A stretch of 64,000 bases of DNA, from positions 2,125,501 through 2,189,500 of the forward strand of contig NZ_CP064048.1 in the NCBI RefSeq assembly GCF_020923495.1, read 5' to 3'. Source of the DNA: Brevibacillus sedimenti. Its GTDB lineage: Bacteria; Bacillota; Bacilli; Brevibacillales; Brevibacillaceae. Within the stretch, counting starts at the first letter, position 1. The number at the start of each line of letters is the position of its first letter. The notes beneath the pieces are model-generated. The model saw nothing but the letters and a program-made list of their open reading frames with translations, ran no database searches and was not told where the DNA came from. Positions 8,264-17,480 of this stretch are shown in pieces. The translations under genes and the position numbers were made by a program.

Positions 8264-9478
8264 ATGAAGACAATGAAATGGAAACAAGTGGGGATTATTG
8301 TGGCGGCCTGTTCGCTGCTCGCCGCAGGTTGCAGTGAAACGACAGCCGGGCCGGAAGAAAGCCAGCCGGTCGTGAAAGTGTGGAAGCTGGAATCGAATCA
8401 GGCCGGCTCGATCGCAAGCGGAAAGATCGCACCGGCAGAAGAAATTCAGGTGGTCTCCAAACTGGCAGGGAAAGTGGAGCAGGTGCACGTGAAGGAAGGC
8501 TCGGTCGTGAAGAAGGGCGACGTGCTCGTCTCGTTGGAAGCGAACGATTACCTGGAGCAAATCAGACAGGCGGAAGCCGCCATCGCCAGCGCCCAGGCGC
8601 GTCTGCTCGACACCCAGGCCGGCGCGCGCAGCCAGGAGCTGCAGCGTCTGGAGAGCGGCGTGGAGCAGGCAAAAGCGGCGCTGGAGGTAGCCGAGAGCAG
8701 CTACAATCGGATGAAGGCGTTGTACGATTCCGGCGCGATCTCCCAGGCCGATCTGGAAAAGGTGACGCTGGAGCTGGAAAAAGCGCGGACGGGGTACGAT
8801 CAGGCCAAGGCTCAATACGATTTGGCCAAGGCGGGACCGACAGCCAATTCCGTGGCCGCGCTGGAGGCAGAAGTGAAACGTCTGCAATCCGGTTTGCAAC
8901 TGGCCAAAAGCACTTATGAAAATACCAAGATTGTCGCCCCGATCTCCGGCATCGTGGCTCGCCGCAGCATCGATCCCGGCGAGATGGCCCAGCCGGGCGT
9001 TCCGCTGCTGGTGCTGGTCCAGATGGATCAGGTCAAAGTAGAGGCCAGCGTGCCCCAGGAGCAGATCAACCAGGTGAAAGTCGGTTCGGCAGTTGATGTG
9101 AAAGTGGACAATCGTACGCTCAAGGGTACGGTGGAGTTCGTCAGCCCGATCTCCGATACCAACAGCAGCTCTTTCCCGATCAAGGTGCGTTTGGACAACA
9201 AGGATGGCGCGCTGCGGGCAGGGATGCTGGCGGAGGTGTACCTGCCAAACCAGGCGACCGACAGCGAAGTGAAAATCCCCTCCTCGGCCGTCGTGACCAA
9301 GGAGAACAAGCAATTCGTGTACAAAGTGGACCGCGACATCGTGCATCAGGTAGAGGTGACTGTCGGGGAAATCAAGGGCGATTGGGTTGCAGTGACCAAA
9401 GGGGTAGCCGCTGGCGACCAGCTCGTGCTGAATCCTGGTGACGATTTGGCCGAGGGCAGCAAAGTGATCGTCAACTGA
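8264..9478 (+). CDS. lipoprotein membrane-fusion adaptor (HlyD/RND-type)
   Basis: A 404-aa lipoprotein adaptor. The signal peptide ends in the lipobox LAAGC (C23). It has lipoyl halves at about residues 55-95 and 215-250 (KIVAPISGIVARRSIDPGE), separated by a long Ala/Gln/Glu-rich coiled-coil hairpin (about 95-210), followed by barrel and membrane-proximal domains. The ATG at 8264 is preferred; a GTG lies immediately before it. The preceding gene also encodes an HlyD-like protein, so this operon has two adaptors for one pump, a less common arrangement. Confidence 0.9.
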   Translation: MKTMKWKQVGIIVAACSLLAAGCSETTAGPEESQPVVKVWKLESNQAGSIASGKIAPAEEIQVVSKLAGKVEQVHVKEGSVVKKGDVLVSLEANDYLEQIRQAEAAIASAQARLLDTQAGARSQELQRLESGVEQAKAALEVAESSYNRMKALYDSGAISQADLEKVTLELEKARTGYDQAKAQYDLAKAGPTANSVAALEAEVKRLQSGLQLAKSTYENTKIVAPISGIVARRSIDPGEMAQPGVPLLVLVQMDQVKVEASVPQEQINQVKVGSAVDVKVDNRTLKGTVEFVSPISDTNSSSFPIKVRLDNKDGALRAGMLAEVYLPNQATDSEVKIPSSAVVTKENKQFVYKVDRDIVHQVEVTVGEIKGDWVAVTKGVAAGDQLVLNPGDDLAEGSKVIVN

Positions 9479-9492
9479 CGGGAGGGAGAATC

Positions 9493-11070
9493 ATGGCGGA
9501 AGCAGCGGCACAGCGCCATGGGAACAGCGGAAGCGAGATGTGGATTTCGCTTTTGGCCATTCTCATGGGCACCTTCGTCGCCATTTTGAACAACAGTTTG
9601 ATCAACGTCGCCCTGCCTACGCTGGTAAACGTGTTTGGCTCCACGACGGACACGATCCAATGGGTGTTGACCGGTTACATGCTGGCCAACGCCGTCATGA
9701 TCCCGATGAGCGGCCTGCTGGGCGACAAATACGGGTACAAGCGGATCTTTTTGCTCTCACTGATCGCATTTACAGCTTCGTCCGTCCTCTGCGCGCTGGC
9801 ATGGAACGACACCAGCCTGATCGCCTTCCGCGTCATCCAGGGTTTGAGCGGCGGGATGATTATGCCGATCGGGATGTCGATGATCTACATGATTGTCCCG
9901 CGGGAGAAGATGGGACTGGCTCTGGGGCTGTTTGGCATCGCCGCGATGGTGGCGCCGGCGGTCGGGCCGACGCTGGGCGGGTACATTGTCGAATACCTCA
10001 ACTGGCAGTTCCTGTTCCTGCTGGGCGTTCCGTTTGGCGTGTTCGCCGTGGTGATGAGCAGCGCCCTGTTGAAGGAAACGCCGAAAAAGCCGGATTTGAA
10101 GTTTGACTTTCCGGGAGCGATTCTTTCCATCATCGGCTTCGGGACGCTGCTGCTCGCGCTGAGCAAGGGCCAGTCGGAAGGATGGGACTCATTTTTCATC
10201 GTCAGTTTGCTGTTTGTCGCAATTAGCAGCCTGGTGCTGTTCGTTTGGGTGGAGACGGGCAGGGAGTCTCCCCTGCTAGACTTCAGCCTGCTGAAAATCC
10301 CTGTGTTTACGTTAAGCGTCATCAGCTCCAGTTTTGTCATGATGGGGATGATGGGCGGGATATTCATGATGCCGATCTTTCTGCAAAACATTCAGGGCAT
10401 GTCGGCGGTGGACTCCGGGCTTCTGCTGATGCCGCAGTCGATTGCCATGGCGTTGATGATGCCGATTAGCGGCAAGCTGTTTGACAAGTACGGGATCGGT
10501 CCCGTCGGCCTGGTGGGCATGCTGGTCATGGGGGTGACCACTTATGAATTGCACACCTTGACCGCCGACACGCCGCACGGTTGGTTGAATACGGTGCTGA
10601 CGATTCGCGGGATCGGCATCGGGCTGTGCATGCAGACGCTGTCCACGGCGGGGATGAACGCCATTCCCCGCGCCAGCGTCGGGAAGGCATCCTCCCTGTC
10701 CAACGTGATCCGGCAGGTGATGAGCTCGTTTGGCATTGCCATCCTGACGACGATCATGAGCTCGCGCCAGTCCTTTCACGCCGCGGCGATTTCGGACAGC
10801 GTGTCTGTGACGTCCACCACGGCGAGCGAGGCGCTCCAGGGTCTGACCGGGCTGTTCATGCAGGCGGGGGTGGACGCCGCGACCGCCCAGGGAGGAGCCG
10901 CATCCGTTTTGGCCGGGATGATTGCCAAGGAGGCAGTCGTTCGGGGGATTGCCGACGCCCTGCTCGTGTCGGCCATTCCAATCTTTTTGTCCATCCCGTT
11001 TATTTTCTTTATGCACAAAAAGCCGCCCAAGAAAGAGGCGGCACAAGAGCAGCAAAAAGCAGCAGCCTGA
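9493..11070 (+). CDS. DHA2 (EmrB/QacA) family drug:H+ antiporter
   Basis: A 525-aa major-facilitator transporter of the 14-helix DHA2 group. Visible motifs are the motif-A loop GLLGDKYGYKRIF after the second helix, FRVIQGLSGGMIMPIG, and the antiporter motif-C stretch APAVGPTLGGYIVE. The C-terminus is a basic tail KKPPKKEAAQEQQK. It is the last gene of the marR operon and is followed directly by a terminator. Likely exports hydrophobic drugs or toxic metabolites together with the adaptor proteins; the substrate cannot be read from sequence. Confidence 0.93.
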   Translation: MAEAAAQRHGNSGSEMWISLLAILMGTFVAILNNSLINVALPTLVNVFGSTTDTIQWVLTGYMLANAVMIPMSGLLGDKYGYKRIFLLSLIAFTASSVLCALAWNDTSLIAFRVIQGLSGGMIMPIGMSMIYMIVPREKMGLALGLFGIAAMVAPAVGPTLGGYIVEYLNWQFLFLLGVPFGVFAVVMSSALLKETPKKPDLKFDFPGAILSIIGFGTLLLALSKGQSEGWDSFFIVSLLFVAISSLVLFVWVETGRESPLLDFSLLKIPVFTLSVISSSFVMMGMMGGIFMMPIFLQNIQGMSAVDSGLLLMPQSIAMALMMPISGKLFDKYGIGPVGLVGMLVMGVTTYELHTLTADTPHGWLNTVLTIRGIGIGLCMQTLSTAGMNAIPRASVGKASSLSNVIRQVMSSFGIAILTTIMSSRQSFHAAAISDSVSVTSTTASEALQGLTGLFMQAGVDAATAQGGAASVLAGMIAKEAVVRGIADALLVSAIPIFLSIPFIFFMHKKPPKKEAAQEQQKAAA

Positions 11071-11085
11071 GCGGCTGCTGTTTTT
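11061..11085 (+). terminator. terminator of the efflux operon
   Basis: A 7-bp stem AGCAGCC/GGCTGCT (11061-11067 with 11073-11079), overlapping the stop codon and followed by GTTTTTG. Confidence 0.8.
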
Positions 11086-11104
11086 GCTGGATTTTCGACG
11101 CACT

Positions 11105-11242
11105 TTAGAACAGTTTGCTGAGCCAGTAGATGATCCGGCCGACGATGTAGCCGAGCAGGATGGTCCAGCCGATTTTGGCCCAGATGCCAAGACCGCTCAC
11201 GAATTCACGCAAGCTTTTCCGACGATGCGGCGGTTGCTTCAT
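11105..11242 (-). CDS. small single-pass membrane protein (45 aa)
   Basis: A short gene on the minus strand, below usual size cut-offs. Its start ATG (11242) overlaps the last 38 bases of the EamA gene in another frame, and AAAGGAG lies upstream. The product has a basic N-terminus (MKQPPHRRKSLREF) and one hydrophobic helix, WAKIGWTILLGYIVGRIIYW, at about residues 21-40. Overlap with the upstream stop suggests translational coupling, so it may be an accessory to the transporter. I do not recognise a family. Confidence 0.6.
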   Translation of the reverse strand: MKQPPHRRKSLREFVSGLGIWAKIGWTILLGYIVGRIIYWLSKLF

Positions 11243-12146
11243 CAGACTCCACTCCTTTGGCTGTATTGCAGCGGATGAACAGGTAGATGCCGGTGAGAAT
11301 GATCAGGCCGCCGACCCATTGCGAAAGGGTAACCCCTTCCCCCAGGATGAGGTACGCCAGAATCGCCGTTCCGACCGGTTCCCCCAAAATCCCCATGGAG
11401 ATCGTCGTGGTGTTTAGCCATTTGATCACCCAGTTGAAAATCGAGTGGCCGAGCAGCGTCGGAAACAAGGCGAGGCAGAAAAACCAGCCCCAGTCCTCGG
11501 CCCGGTAACCGGCCAGCGGGTACCCCAGCACCAGATCGTACGCCACCAGCAGCACGCTGGTGATCGTGTAGACGACGAGTGTGTAGGAAAACGAGGACAG
11601 GTGCTGCCGCACGTACTGGCCAACCAGCCAGTAGCCGGTGACGGTGGCGGCGCCCATCAGCGCCAGAAAGTCTCCCCACAGCGCCATGCCGCCGACGCGA
11701 AAGTCTCCCCAGCCGATGACGAAGCTGCCGGCGATGGCCAGCAACCCTCCCGTCAGGGCCAGGGGGCGGATTCGCTCGCCAAAGAAGAAATACCCGCCGA
11801 CGAAGGCAAACAGCGGCTGCAACGTGACCAGCACGGTAGAGCTGGCGACGGACGTAAAGTTGAGCGATTCAAACCAGAGCAGGAAGTGGCTGGCCAAAAA
11901 GGCCCCCGACAGGAGACAGAGCAGCCACTGCCTTCTCGGCATCCGCACCATTTCGCCGATGGCACCGCGGTTCCAGAACAGCAGCGGCAGCGTCAGCAGC
12001 ACGGAAAATACCAGCCGGTACGTGGCGATTACAGGCGCCGGCGCACTGGCCAGCTTGACGAAGATGGCCGAGGTGGAGACGGCCGCCACGCCGAAAAAGA
12101 GGGCGAGATAGGGCGGTATCCAGGGTTTTTCGTTTGGAGTGTTCAT
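11205..12146 (-). CDS. EamA/DMT-superfamily transporter
   Basis: A 313-aa inner-membrane protein with ten predicted membrane helices in two EamA repeats. The first starts PYLALFFGVAAVSTSAIFVKLASAPAPVIATYRL and the second begins near residue 160 (ALWGDFLALMGAATVTGYWLVGQYV). The C-terminal repeat has FPTLLGHSIFNWVIKWLNTTTISMGILGEPVGTAILAYLILGE, a typical DMT signature. Members export amino acids or other metabolites; the substrate is unknown. Its 3' end overlaps the 45-aa membrane protein, so the two are likely one transcription unit. Confidence 0.92.
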   Translation of the reverse strand: MNTPNEKPWIPPYLALFFGVAAVSTSAIFVKLASAPAPVIATYRLVFSVLLTLPLLFWNRGAIGEMVRMPRRQWLLCLLSGAFLASHFLLWFESLNFTSVASSTVLVTLQPLFAFVGGYFFFGERIRPLALTGGLLAIAGSFVIGWGDFRVGGMALWGDFLALMGAATVTGYWLVGQYVRQHLSSFSYTLVVYTITSVLLVAYDLVLGYPLAGYRAEDWGWFFCLALFPTLLGHSIFNWVIKWLNTTTISMGILGEPVGTAILAYLILGEGVTLSQWVGGLIILTGIYLFIRCNTAKGVESDEATAASSEKLA

Positions 12147-12390
12147 GCCTACACCTTCTTGTCCTAAGGAGATCGCATGCTCTCTATTTTACAGGTCTAT
12201 CGAAACATTCACAATCGCTAGACATTGGGAGGCCACGAACAAAGCGTGGGGCCTGCCGATCGCCTGGCCGCTCCAACAAACTCCTGGGAGAACGCCGGAA
12301 GCGATGAAGACCGTCCGCTCACCGGCGAGGTGCAAGGCGATGAGCGGAGGCCAACAGCCGCAAGCGACGAGATCAGCCGGTTGGAAACGG
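12147..12390. other. gene-free spacer
   Basis: No supported gene. The stretch has several weak inverted repeats (for example AGCCGGTTGGAAACGGCT near 12375-12393) but no T-tract terminator on either strand. It separates two minus-strand genes, so the EamA promoter should lie at its left end. Confidence 0.5.
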
Positions 12391-13176
12391 CTAAGGCGTA
12401 ACGCTGTTCAACAGCCCAGAGACGGTGACAATCGCCGCCTCCTGTTGTATGCGCGGAATGTACTGGCGCAGAACAGAGGCCGTTTTCTTGCCGGGCGGCC
12501 CGACATGGCCGATGGCGATATTGACGGGGCGGTCTTTCATGCGCTGGCACAGCGTTTCCATTTGGCGGGTAATGTGCGAGACGGTGTAGACGGAGTCCAG
12601 AAACAGTTCGTTTTCCAAAAACGGCACGCCCAGCTCCTTGGCAATTTTGGCTGCGACACTGCGATGGGTCGTTTTGCTGTCCAGGTAGATCATGCCGCGT
12701 TCCTTGCACACGCTCAGCACCGCCCGCATGACGCGCTCGTCGGCTGTTGCCTTGGAGCCCATGTGGTTGTTCAAACCGATCGCGTGCGGAACATCGTCAA
12801 TCGCCTTGCGGACGCGGTCGCGAATCTCCTCGTCGCTCAGGTCAGTGGTGATCGCTCCGGGTCCCAGCCAGGAACGCTTTCCGTTTACCGGCTCCATCGG
12901 CAGGTGGACAAACACGTCGTGTCCCTTTCGATGGGCCAGCTCCGCGTCCCGTTTGGTGCTGGGCAAAAACGGCATCACCGCGACCGTCAGGGGAACGGGC
13001 AGGTTGAGAATGTCGTCCGTGCCCGCCATGTTGTTTCCCAAGTCGTCAATGACTACTGCCACTTTCTTGGCGGCCGTTTTCGCCGGGGTAGCACCGGGAG
13101 CGAGGGCGTGCGCCCCTGCCGTGCAGGAGAACAGACAAGCGGCGAGCAGGGCTGCCCCCCAGGTTCGTTTGCGCAT
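12391..13176 (-). CDS. divergent polysaccharide deacetylase family protein
   Basis: A 261-aa secreted protein of the YibQ-like divergent polysaccharide deacetylase family. A cleavable signal peptide covers residues 1-27 (MRKRTWGAALLAACLFSCTAGAHA). The domain starts at KKVAVVIDDLGNNMAGTDDIL and includes VFVHLPMEPV and IGLNNHMGSKATADERVMRAVL with the conserved D and H residues, then IYLDSKTTHRSVA. A much longer open frame runs upstream on this strand, but only as the shadow of polA and mutM; the ATG at 13176 with GAAGG upstream and a proper signal peptide is the real start. It is divergent from polA. Probably acts on cell-wall glycans outside the membrane; activity is unproven for the family. 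Confidence 0.9.
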   Translation of the reverse strand: MRKRTWGAALLAACLFSCTAGAHALAPGATPAKTAAKKVAVVIDDLGNNMAGTDDILNLPVPLTVAVMPFLPSTKRDAELAHRKGHDVFVHLPMEPVNGKRSWLGPGAITTDLSDEEIRDRVRKAIDDVPHAIGLNNHMGSKATADERVMRAVLSVCKERGMIYLDSKTTHRSVAAKIAKELGVPFLENELFLDSVYTVSHITRQMETLCQRMKDRPVNIAIGHVGPPGKKTASVLRQYIPRIQQEAAIVTVSGLLNSVTP

Positions 13177-13329
13177 GTGATCGCCTTCTTTCCGCTGTTT
13201 TTTCCTAGTTTGTTCAAGCAGAGGAATGCTTACCCGCAGGCCCTGCCGCTGATGGAGACTTGTTTTGCCAGGGGTGTGCCCCTGTGGTAAACTGAAGGAA
13301 TAGTGATGGAACGAGAGGAGTCGTACGAG

Positions 13330-15981
13330 TTGAGCCACTTTGTGTTGATTGACGGGAACAGCATCGCCAACCGGGCGTTTTACGCGCTCCCGCTGCTGTC
13401 CACGTCGGCGGGACTGCATACCAACGCGGTGCTTGGCTTCACCACCATGCTGCTCAAGGTGCTGGAAGAGATGCAGCCGACGCACATGCTGGTCGCGTTT
13501 GACGCGAGCAAAGTCGTGTTTCGCCACAGCGAGTTTGCCGAATACAAGGGCGGCAGGGCCAAGACGCCGCCGGAGCTGTCGGAGCAGTTTCCGCTGATTC
13601 GCGAGCTGCTGGACGCATTTTCCATCCGGCGCTTTGAACTGGAAGGATACGAAGCGGATGACATCATCGGGACGCTCACCCGGCGGGCGGACGAATCGGG
13701 CTGGAAGACGACGGTGATTACCGGGGACAAGGACATGCTCCAGCTGGTCTCCGACAATGTATCCGTAGCGTTGACGCGCAAGGGCGTAAGTGAGATGGAG
13801 CTGTATACGCCCAAGGAGATCGCGGACAAGTACGGGTTGCAGCCGCTTCAGATCATCGACCTGAAGGGGCTGATGGGCGATGCCTCGGACAACATCCCGG
13901 GCGTGCCCGGCGTGGGGGAAAAGACTGCGCTGAAGCTTTTGCGCGAATACGGATCGGTGGAAGCGGTGCTGGAGAACATCGACCGGATCTCCGGCAAAAA
14001 GCTGCAGGAAAACCTGCGTGAAAACGTGGAGCAGGCCAGGATGAGCAAGGCGCTGGCGACCATCATGCGGGACGCCCCCGTCGATCTGGACGTGGAACAG
14101 ACGGTGTATTCCGGCTACGATGCGGCGGCTGTCACCGAGTTTTTCAAAAAAATGGAGTTCAAGTCGCTGCTGTCCAAGGTAAAGACGGCCGCCCCGAAAG
14201 ATGGGGGCCAGTCGGGACAAGAGCGCGCGCCGTTTTCCTTCGAGGTAGTGGAGGGCGGCAGAACAGACAGCTATGCCGAAAAACTGACGTCGCCCATGGC
14301 GCTGTACGTGGAGATGGACGGAGACAACTACCACCATGCGCCGATCCTCGGCTTCGGTCTGGCCGCAGACGGCATCTCGTTCTACGTGCCGTACGACGTG
14401 GCCGTGGAGTGGCAGGCATTTCGCGAATGGCTGGCCGACGACACCAAGGAAAAATGGGTGTTTGACGGCAAGCGGGACACGGTGGGACTGTCCTGGCACG
14501 GCATGGAGGCAGCCGGCATCGGCTTTGACGTCTACCTGGCCTCCTACCTGCTGAATGCGACGGAGAGCAATCCCACCCTCGACGGTGTCGCGGCCCAGTA
14601 CGCCGAGGTAGGCGTGCTGCCGGACGATGAGGTGTTTGGCAAAGGAGCCAAGCGGCAGGTGCCGGAGACGAGCGTCCTCAGCGAACACGTGGCGCGCAAA
14701 GCGGCTGCGATCTGGCAGAGCGTGCCAAAACTGCGGGATGAGCTGGCGCAGCACAAGCTGAACGAACTGCTCACCGATCTGGAAGCGCCGCTCAGTCTGG
14801 TCCTGGCCGCGATGGAAAAGCAGGGAGTCAAAATCAACCGCGAGCGGCTGTTGGAGATGGGCGAAGAGCTGGACAGCCAGTTGGAGACGTTGACGGCAAA
14901 GATTCACGAGCTGGCCGGGACGCCGTTCAACATCAATTCGCCAAAGCAGTTGGGGGAGATCCTGTACGACAAACTGGATCTGCCGGTGCTGAAGAAGACG
15001 AAGACCGGCCCGTCCACCAGTGCCGACGTATTGGAAAAGCTGGCGCCGTACCATCCGATCATCGGGGAAATTCTCCACTTCCGCCAGTTGGGCAAGTTGC
15101 GCTCCACGTACATCGAGGGGCTGACCAAGGAGATTCACGCCAAGACGGGCAAGATTCACACGCGGTTCAACCAGGCCACCACGGCGACCGGCCGCCTGTC
15201 CAGCACCGAGCCCAACCTGCAAAACATTCCCATCCGCCTGGAGGAAGGCCGGAAAATCCGCGAGGCGTTCATTCCTTCCGAAGCAGGTTGGTACATGCTG
15301 GCTGCCGACTACTCGCAGATCGAACTGCGCGTTCTCGCCCACATCTCCGGGGATGAAAACCTGATTGACGCCTTCCGCAAGGGGATGGACATTCACACGC
15401 GGACGGCGATGGACGTGTTTGGGGTGAGCGAGGCGGAGGTCACGCCGCTGATGCGCCGTCAGGCCAAGGCGGTCAACTTCGGCATCGTCTACGGGATCAG
15501 CGACTACGGCTTGTCGCAAAACCTGAACATCACGCGCAAGGAAGCAGCGGACTTCATCGAACGCTACTTCGCCGTCTTTTCCGGCGTGAAACGGTACATG
15601 GAAGAGATCGTGAAGCAAGCGAAGCAGGACGGCTACGTCACCACGCTCCTGCACCGACGCCGCTACCTGCCGGACATCAAGAGCAGCAATTTCAATTTGC
15701 GCTCGTTTGCGGAGCGGACGGCCATGAACACCCCAATCCAGGGAACGGCCGCCGACATCATCAAACTGGCGATGATCCGGATGCAAGAGAGCATCCGTGA
15801 AAAAGGCCTGAAGAGCCGGATGCTTCTGCAGGTGCACGACGAACTGGTCTTCGAAGTGCCGGAAGCGGAATTGGCCGTCATGCAGAAGCTGGTGCCGGAC
15901 GTGATGGAAAACGCGCTCAAGTTGGACGTGCCGCTGAAAGTGGACGTGCATTACGGACGCACCTGGTACGACGCGAAGTAA
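13330..15981 (+). CDS. polA: DNA polymerase I
   Basis: An 883-aa DNA polymerase I for Okazaki-fragment processing and repair. The 5'-nuclease domain covers residues 1-290 (YEADDIIGTL, GVPGVGEKTALKLL). The central exonuclease-like domain (about 310-470) reads YVEMDGDN where active enzymes have a D-x-E pair, so proofreading is probably dead, as in the Bacillus stearothermophilus enzyme. Polymerase motif A is ADYSQIELR (about residue 659), motif B RRQAKAVNFGIVYG (about 708) and motif C VHDELVFE (about 835). The TTG at 13330 is preferred: GAGAGGAG lies 9 bases before it and the product then begins like other Bacillales PolA. An earlier ATG at 13306 is in frame. Confidence 0.96.
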   Translation: MSHFVLIDGNSIANRAFYALPLLSTSAGLHTNAVLGFTTMLLKVLEEMQPTHMLVAFDASKVVFRHSEFAEYKGGRAKTPPELSEQFPLIRELLDAFSIRRFELEGYEADDIIGTLTRRADESGWKTTVITGDKDMLQLVSDNVSVALTRKGVSEMELYTPKEIADKYGLQPLQIIDLKGLMGDASDNIPGVPGVGEKTALKLLREYGSVEAVLENIDRISGKKLQENLRENVEQARMSKALATIMRDAPVDLDVEQTVYSGYDAAAVTEFFKKMEFKSLLSKVKTAAPKDGGQSGQERAPFSFEVVEGGRTDSYAEKLTSPMALYVEMDGDNYHHAPILGFGLAADGISFYVPYDVAVEWQAFREWLADDTKEKWVFDGKRDTVGLSWHGMEAAGIGFDVYLASYLLNATESNPTLDGVAAQYAEVGVLPDDEVFGKGAKRQVPETSVLSEHVARKAAAIWQSVPKLRDELAQHKLNELLTDLEAPLSLVLAAMEKQGVKINRERLLEMGEELDSQLETLTAKIHELAGTPFNINSPKQLGEILYDKLDLPVLKKTKTGPSTSADVLEKLAPYHPIIGEILHFRQLGKLRSTYIEGLTKEIHAKTGKIHTRFNQATTATGRLSSTEPNLQNIPIRLEEGRKIREAFIPSEAGWYMLAADYSQIELRVLAHISGDENLIDAFRKGMDIHTRTAMDVFGVSEAEVTPLMRRQAKAVNFGIVYGISDYGLSQNLNITRKEAADFIERYFAVFSGVKRYMEEIVKQAKQDGYVTTLLHRRRYLPDIKSSNFNLRSFAERTAMNTPIQGTAADIIKLAMIRMQESIREKGLKSRMLLQVHDELVFEVPEAELAVMQKLVPDVMENALKLDVPLKVDVHYGRTWYDAK

Positions 15982-16020
15982 CCGGAACAGCATCAAGAGA
16001 GAAACGAGAGGAGGAGACCC

Positions 16021-16881
16021 ATGCCGGAACTGCCAGAGGTGGAAACGGTCGTCCGCACCCTGCGCACCCTCGTGTTGGGCAAGACGATCGAACGCGTCAG
16101 CGTGACGCTGCCGCGGATTGTGCGCCGCCCGGACGACGTGGAAGCGTTCAAGGCGCAGCTGGCCGGCCAGACCATTCGTGAGATCAAGCGGCGGGCCAAG
16201 TTCATCCAGTTTTTTCTGGACAAGGACGTGCTTGTCTCCCATCTGCGCATGGAGGGGCGCTACGGCCTGTACCAGGCTGAGGACCCGGTGGAGAAGCACA
16301 CGCACGTGATTTTCCATTTTACCGACGGCACCGAACTGCGCTACCGGGATGTTCGCCAGTTCGGGACGATGGATCTGTTTCCGATTGGGATGGAAACGAG
16401 TGAAGGGCCGCTGGCCAAACTGGGCGTCGAACCGCTGGAGGACAGCTTTACGCCGGACGTGCTGGGCCGTCTGCTCAAGGGGCGGACGACCAAGATCAAG
16501 CCGCTGCTGTTGAATCAGGAATGTATTGTCGGGTTGGGGAATATTTATGTGGACGAATCCCTCTTTCGGGCAGGCATCCACCCGGAACTGCCGGCAGGCA
16601 GCCTGACCGCCAAACAGGTGGCCAAGCTGCACGAAAGCATCGTTACCACGCTGAAAGAGGCGGTGGCACAGGGCGGCAGTTCGATCAAGTCGTACGTCAA
16701 CGGCCAGGGCGAGATGGGCATGTTTCAGCAGTCGCTGTTGGTATACGGACGCAAAGGGCAGCCGTGTACCCGCTGTGGAACGGAGATCGTCCGGTTCGTG
16801 GTCGGCGGCAGGGGGACGCACATCTGTCCCGCCTGTCAAAAAGTTGGCAAGCCCATCAGACGAGGAGGAAAACGGGCATGA
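16021..16881 (+). CDS. mutM: formamidopyrimidine-DNA glycosylase
   Basis: A 286-aa Fpg/MutM that removes 8-oxoguanine and formamidopyrimidines and cleaves the strand. The start MPELPEVETV supplies the catalytic P1 (after Met removal) and E2. The helix-two-turn-helix segment QECIVGLGNIYVDESLFRAGIHP and the C-terminal zinc finger with CTRC and CPAC pairs are intact. GAGGAGG lies 6-8 bases upstream. It follows polA by 39 bases and overlaps coaE by ATGA, giving a polA-mutM-coaE-transglycosylase operon as in Bacillus. Confidence 0.97.
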   Translation: MPELPEVETVVRTLRTLVLGKTIERVSVTLPRIVRRPDDVEAFKAQLAGQTIREIKRRAKFIQFFLDKDVLVSHLRMEGRYGLYQAEDPVEKHTHVIFHFTDGTELRYRDVRQFGTMDLFPIGMETSEGPLAKLGVEPLEDSFTPDVLGRLLKGRTTKIKPLLLNQECIVGLGNIYVDESLFRAGIHPELPAGSLTAKQVAKLHESIVTTLKEAVAQGGSSIKSYVNGQGEMGMFQQSLLVYGRKGQPCTRCGTEIVRFVVGGRGTHICPACQKVGKPIRRGGKRA

Positions 16882-17480
16882 TTCTAGGGTTGACAGGAGG
16901 CATCGCCACGGGAAAAAGTACGGTGACGGCCATGCTGCGGGAGCGCGGCATTCCTGTCATTGACGCTGACCAGATCGCCCGCGAAGTTGTGGAGAAAGGC
17001 AAACCTGCCTACGAGGCGATCGTTCGTCACTTCGGCAGGGACATCCTGCTGGCTGACGGCCAGATCAACCGCAAGAAGCTGGGGGAAATCGTCTTTTCCG
17101 ACGAAGCGGAGCGGCAGAAGCTGAACGCCATCGTCCACCCGGAAGTCCGCCGGGTGATGCGGGAAGAGGCGGAAGCAGCGGAACGGAACGGCGCTGACAT
17201 CGTGTTTATGGATATTCCCTTGTTGTTTGAGAGCAAGTTGCAGCATCTGGTGGATAAAATTGTCGTGGTGTACGCGCCGGCCTCTGTACAGTTGGCGCGG
17301 ATGTTGGAGCGGGACGAGCTGGATGAGGAACAGGCGCACAAGCGGCTGAGGGCGCAGTGGCCCATTGAGCAGAAAAAACAGCTCGCCGATTTTCTGATCG
17401 ACAACACCGGGACGCGGGAAGAGACGGAACGGCAGGTGGAGCGCCTGCTGGCAGAATTGAAGACGGAGCTGTCGGGATGA
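16878..17480 (+). CDS. coaE: dephospho-CoA kinase
   Basis: A 200-aa kinase for the last step of coenzyme A synthesis (ATP-dependent 3'-phosphorylation of dephospho-CoA). The N-terminal P-loop is GLTGGIATGKST, and IDADQIAREVV and FMDIPLLFESKLQ are the conserved substrate regions. The start ATG overlaps the mutM stop (ATGA), which implies translational coupling. Length is normal for the family. Confidence 0.97.
   Translation: MILGLTGGIATGKSTVTAMLRERGIPVIDADQIAREVVEKGKPAYEAIVRHFGRDILLADGQINRKKLGEIVFSDEAERQKLNAIVHPEVRRVMREEAEAAERNGADIVFMDIPLLFESKLQHLVDKIVVVYAPASVQLARMLERDELDEEQAHKRLRAQWPIEQKKQLADFLIDNTGTREETERQVERLLAELKTELSG

Noticed and set aside
12391-16839. A very long minus-strand open frame (1482 codons)
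   Set aside because: Only the last 261 codons (start 13176) form a real gene with signal peptide and ribosome site; the rest is an open shadow opposite polA and mutM caused by GC-rich codon use.
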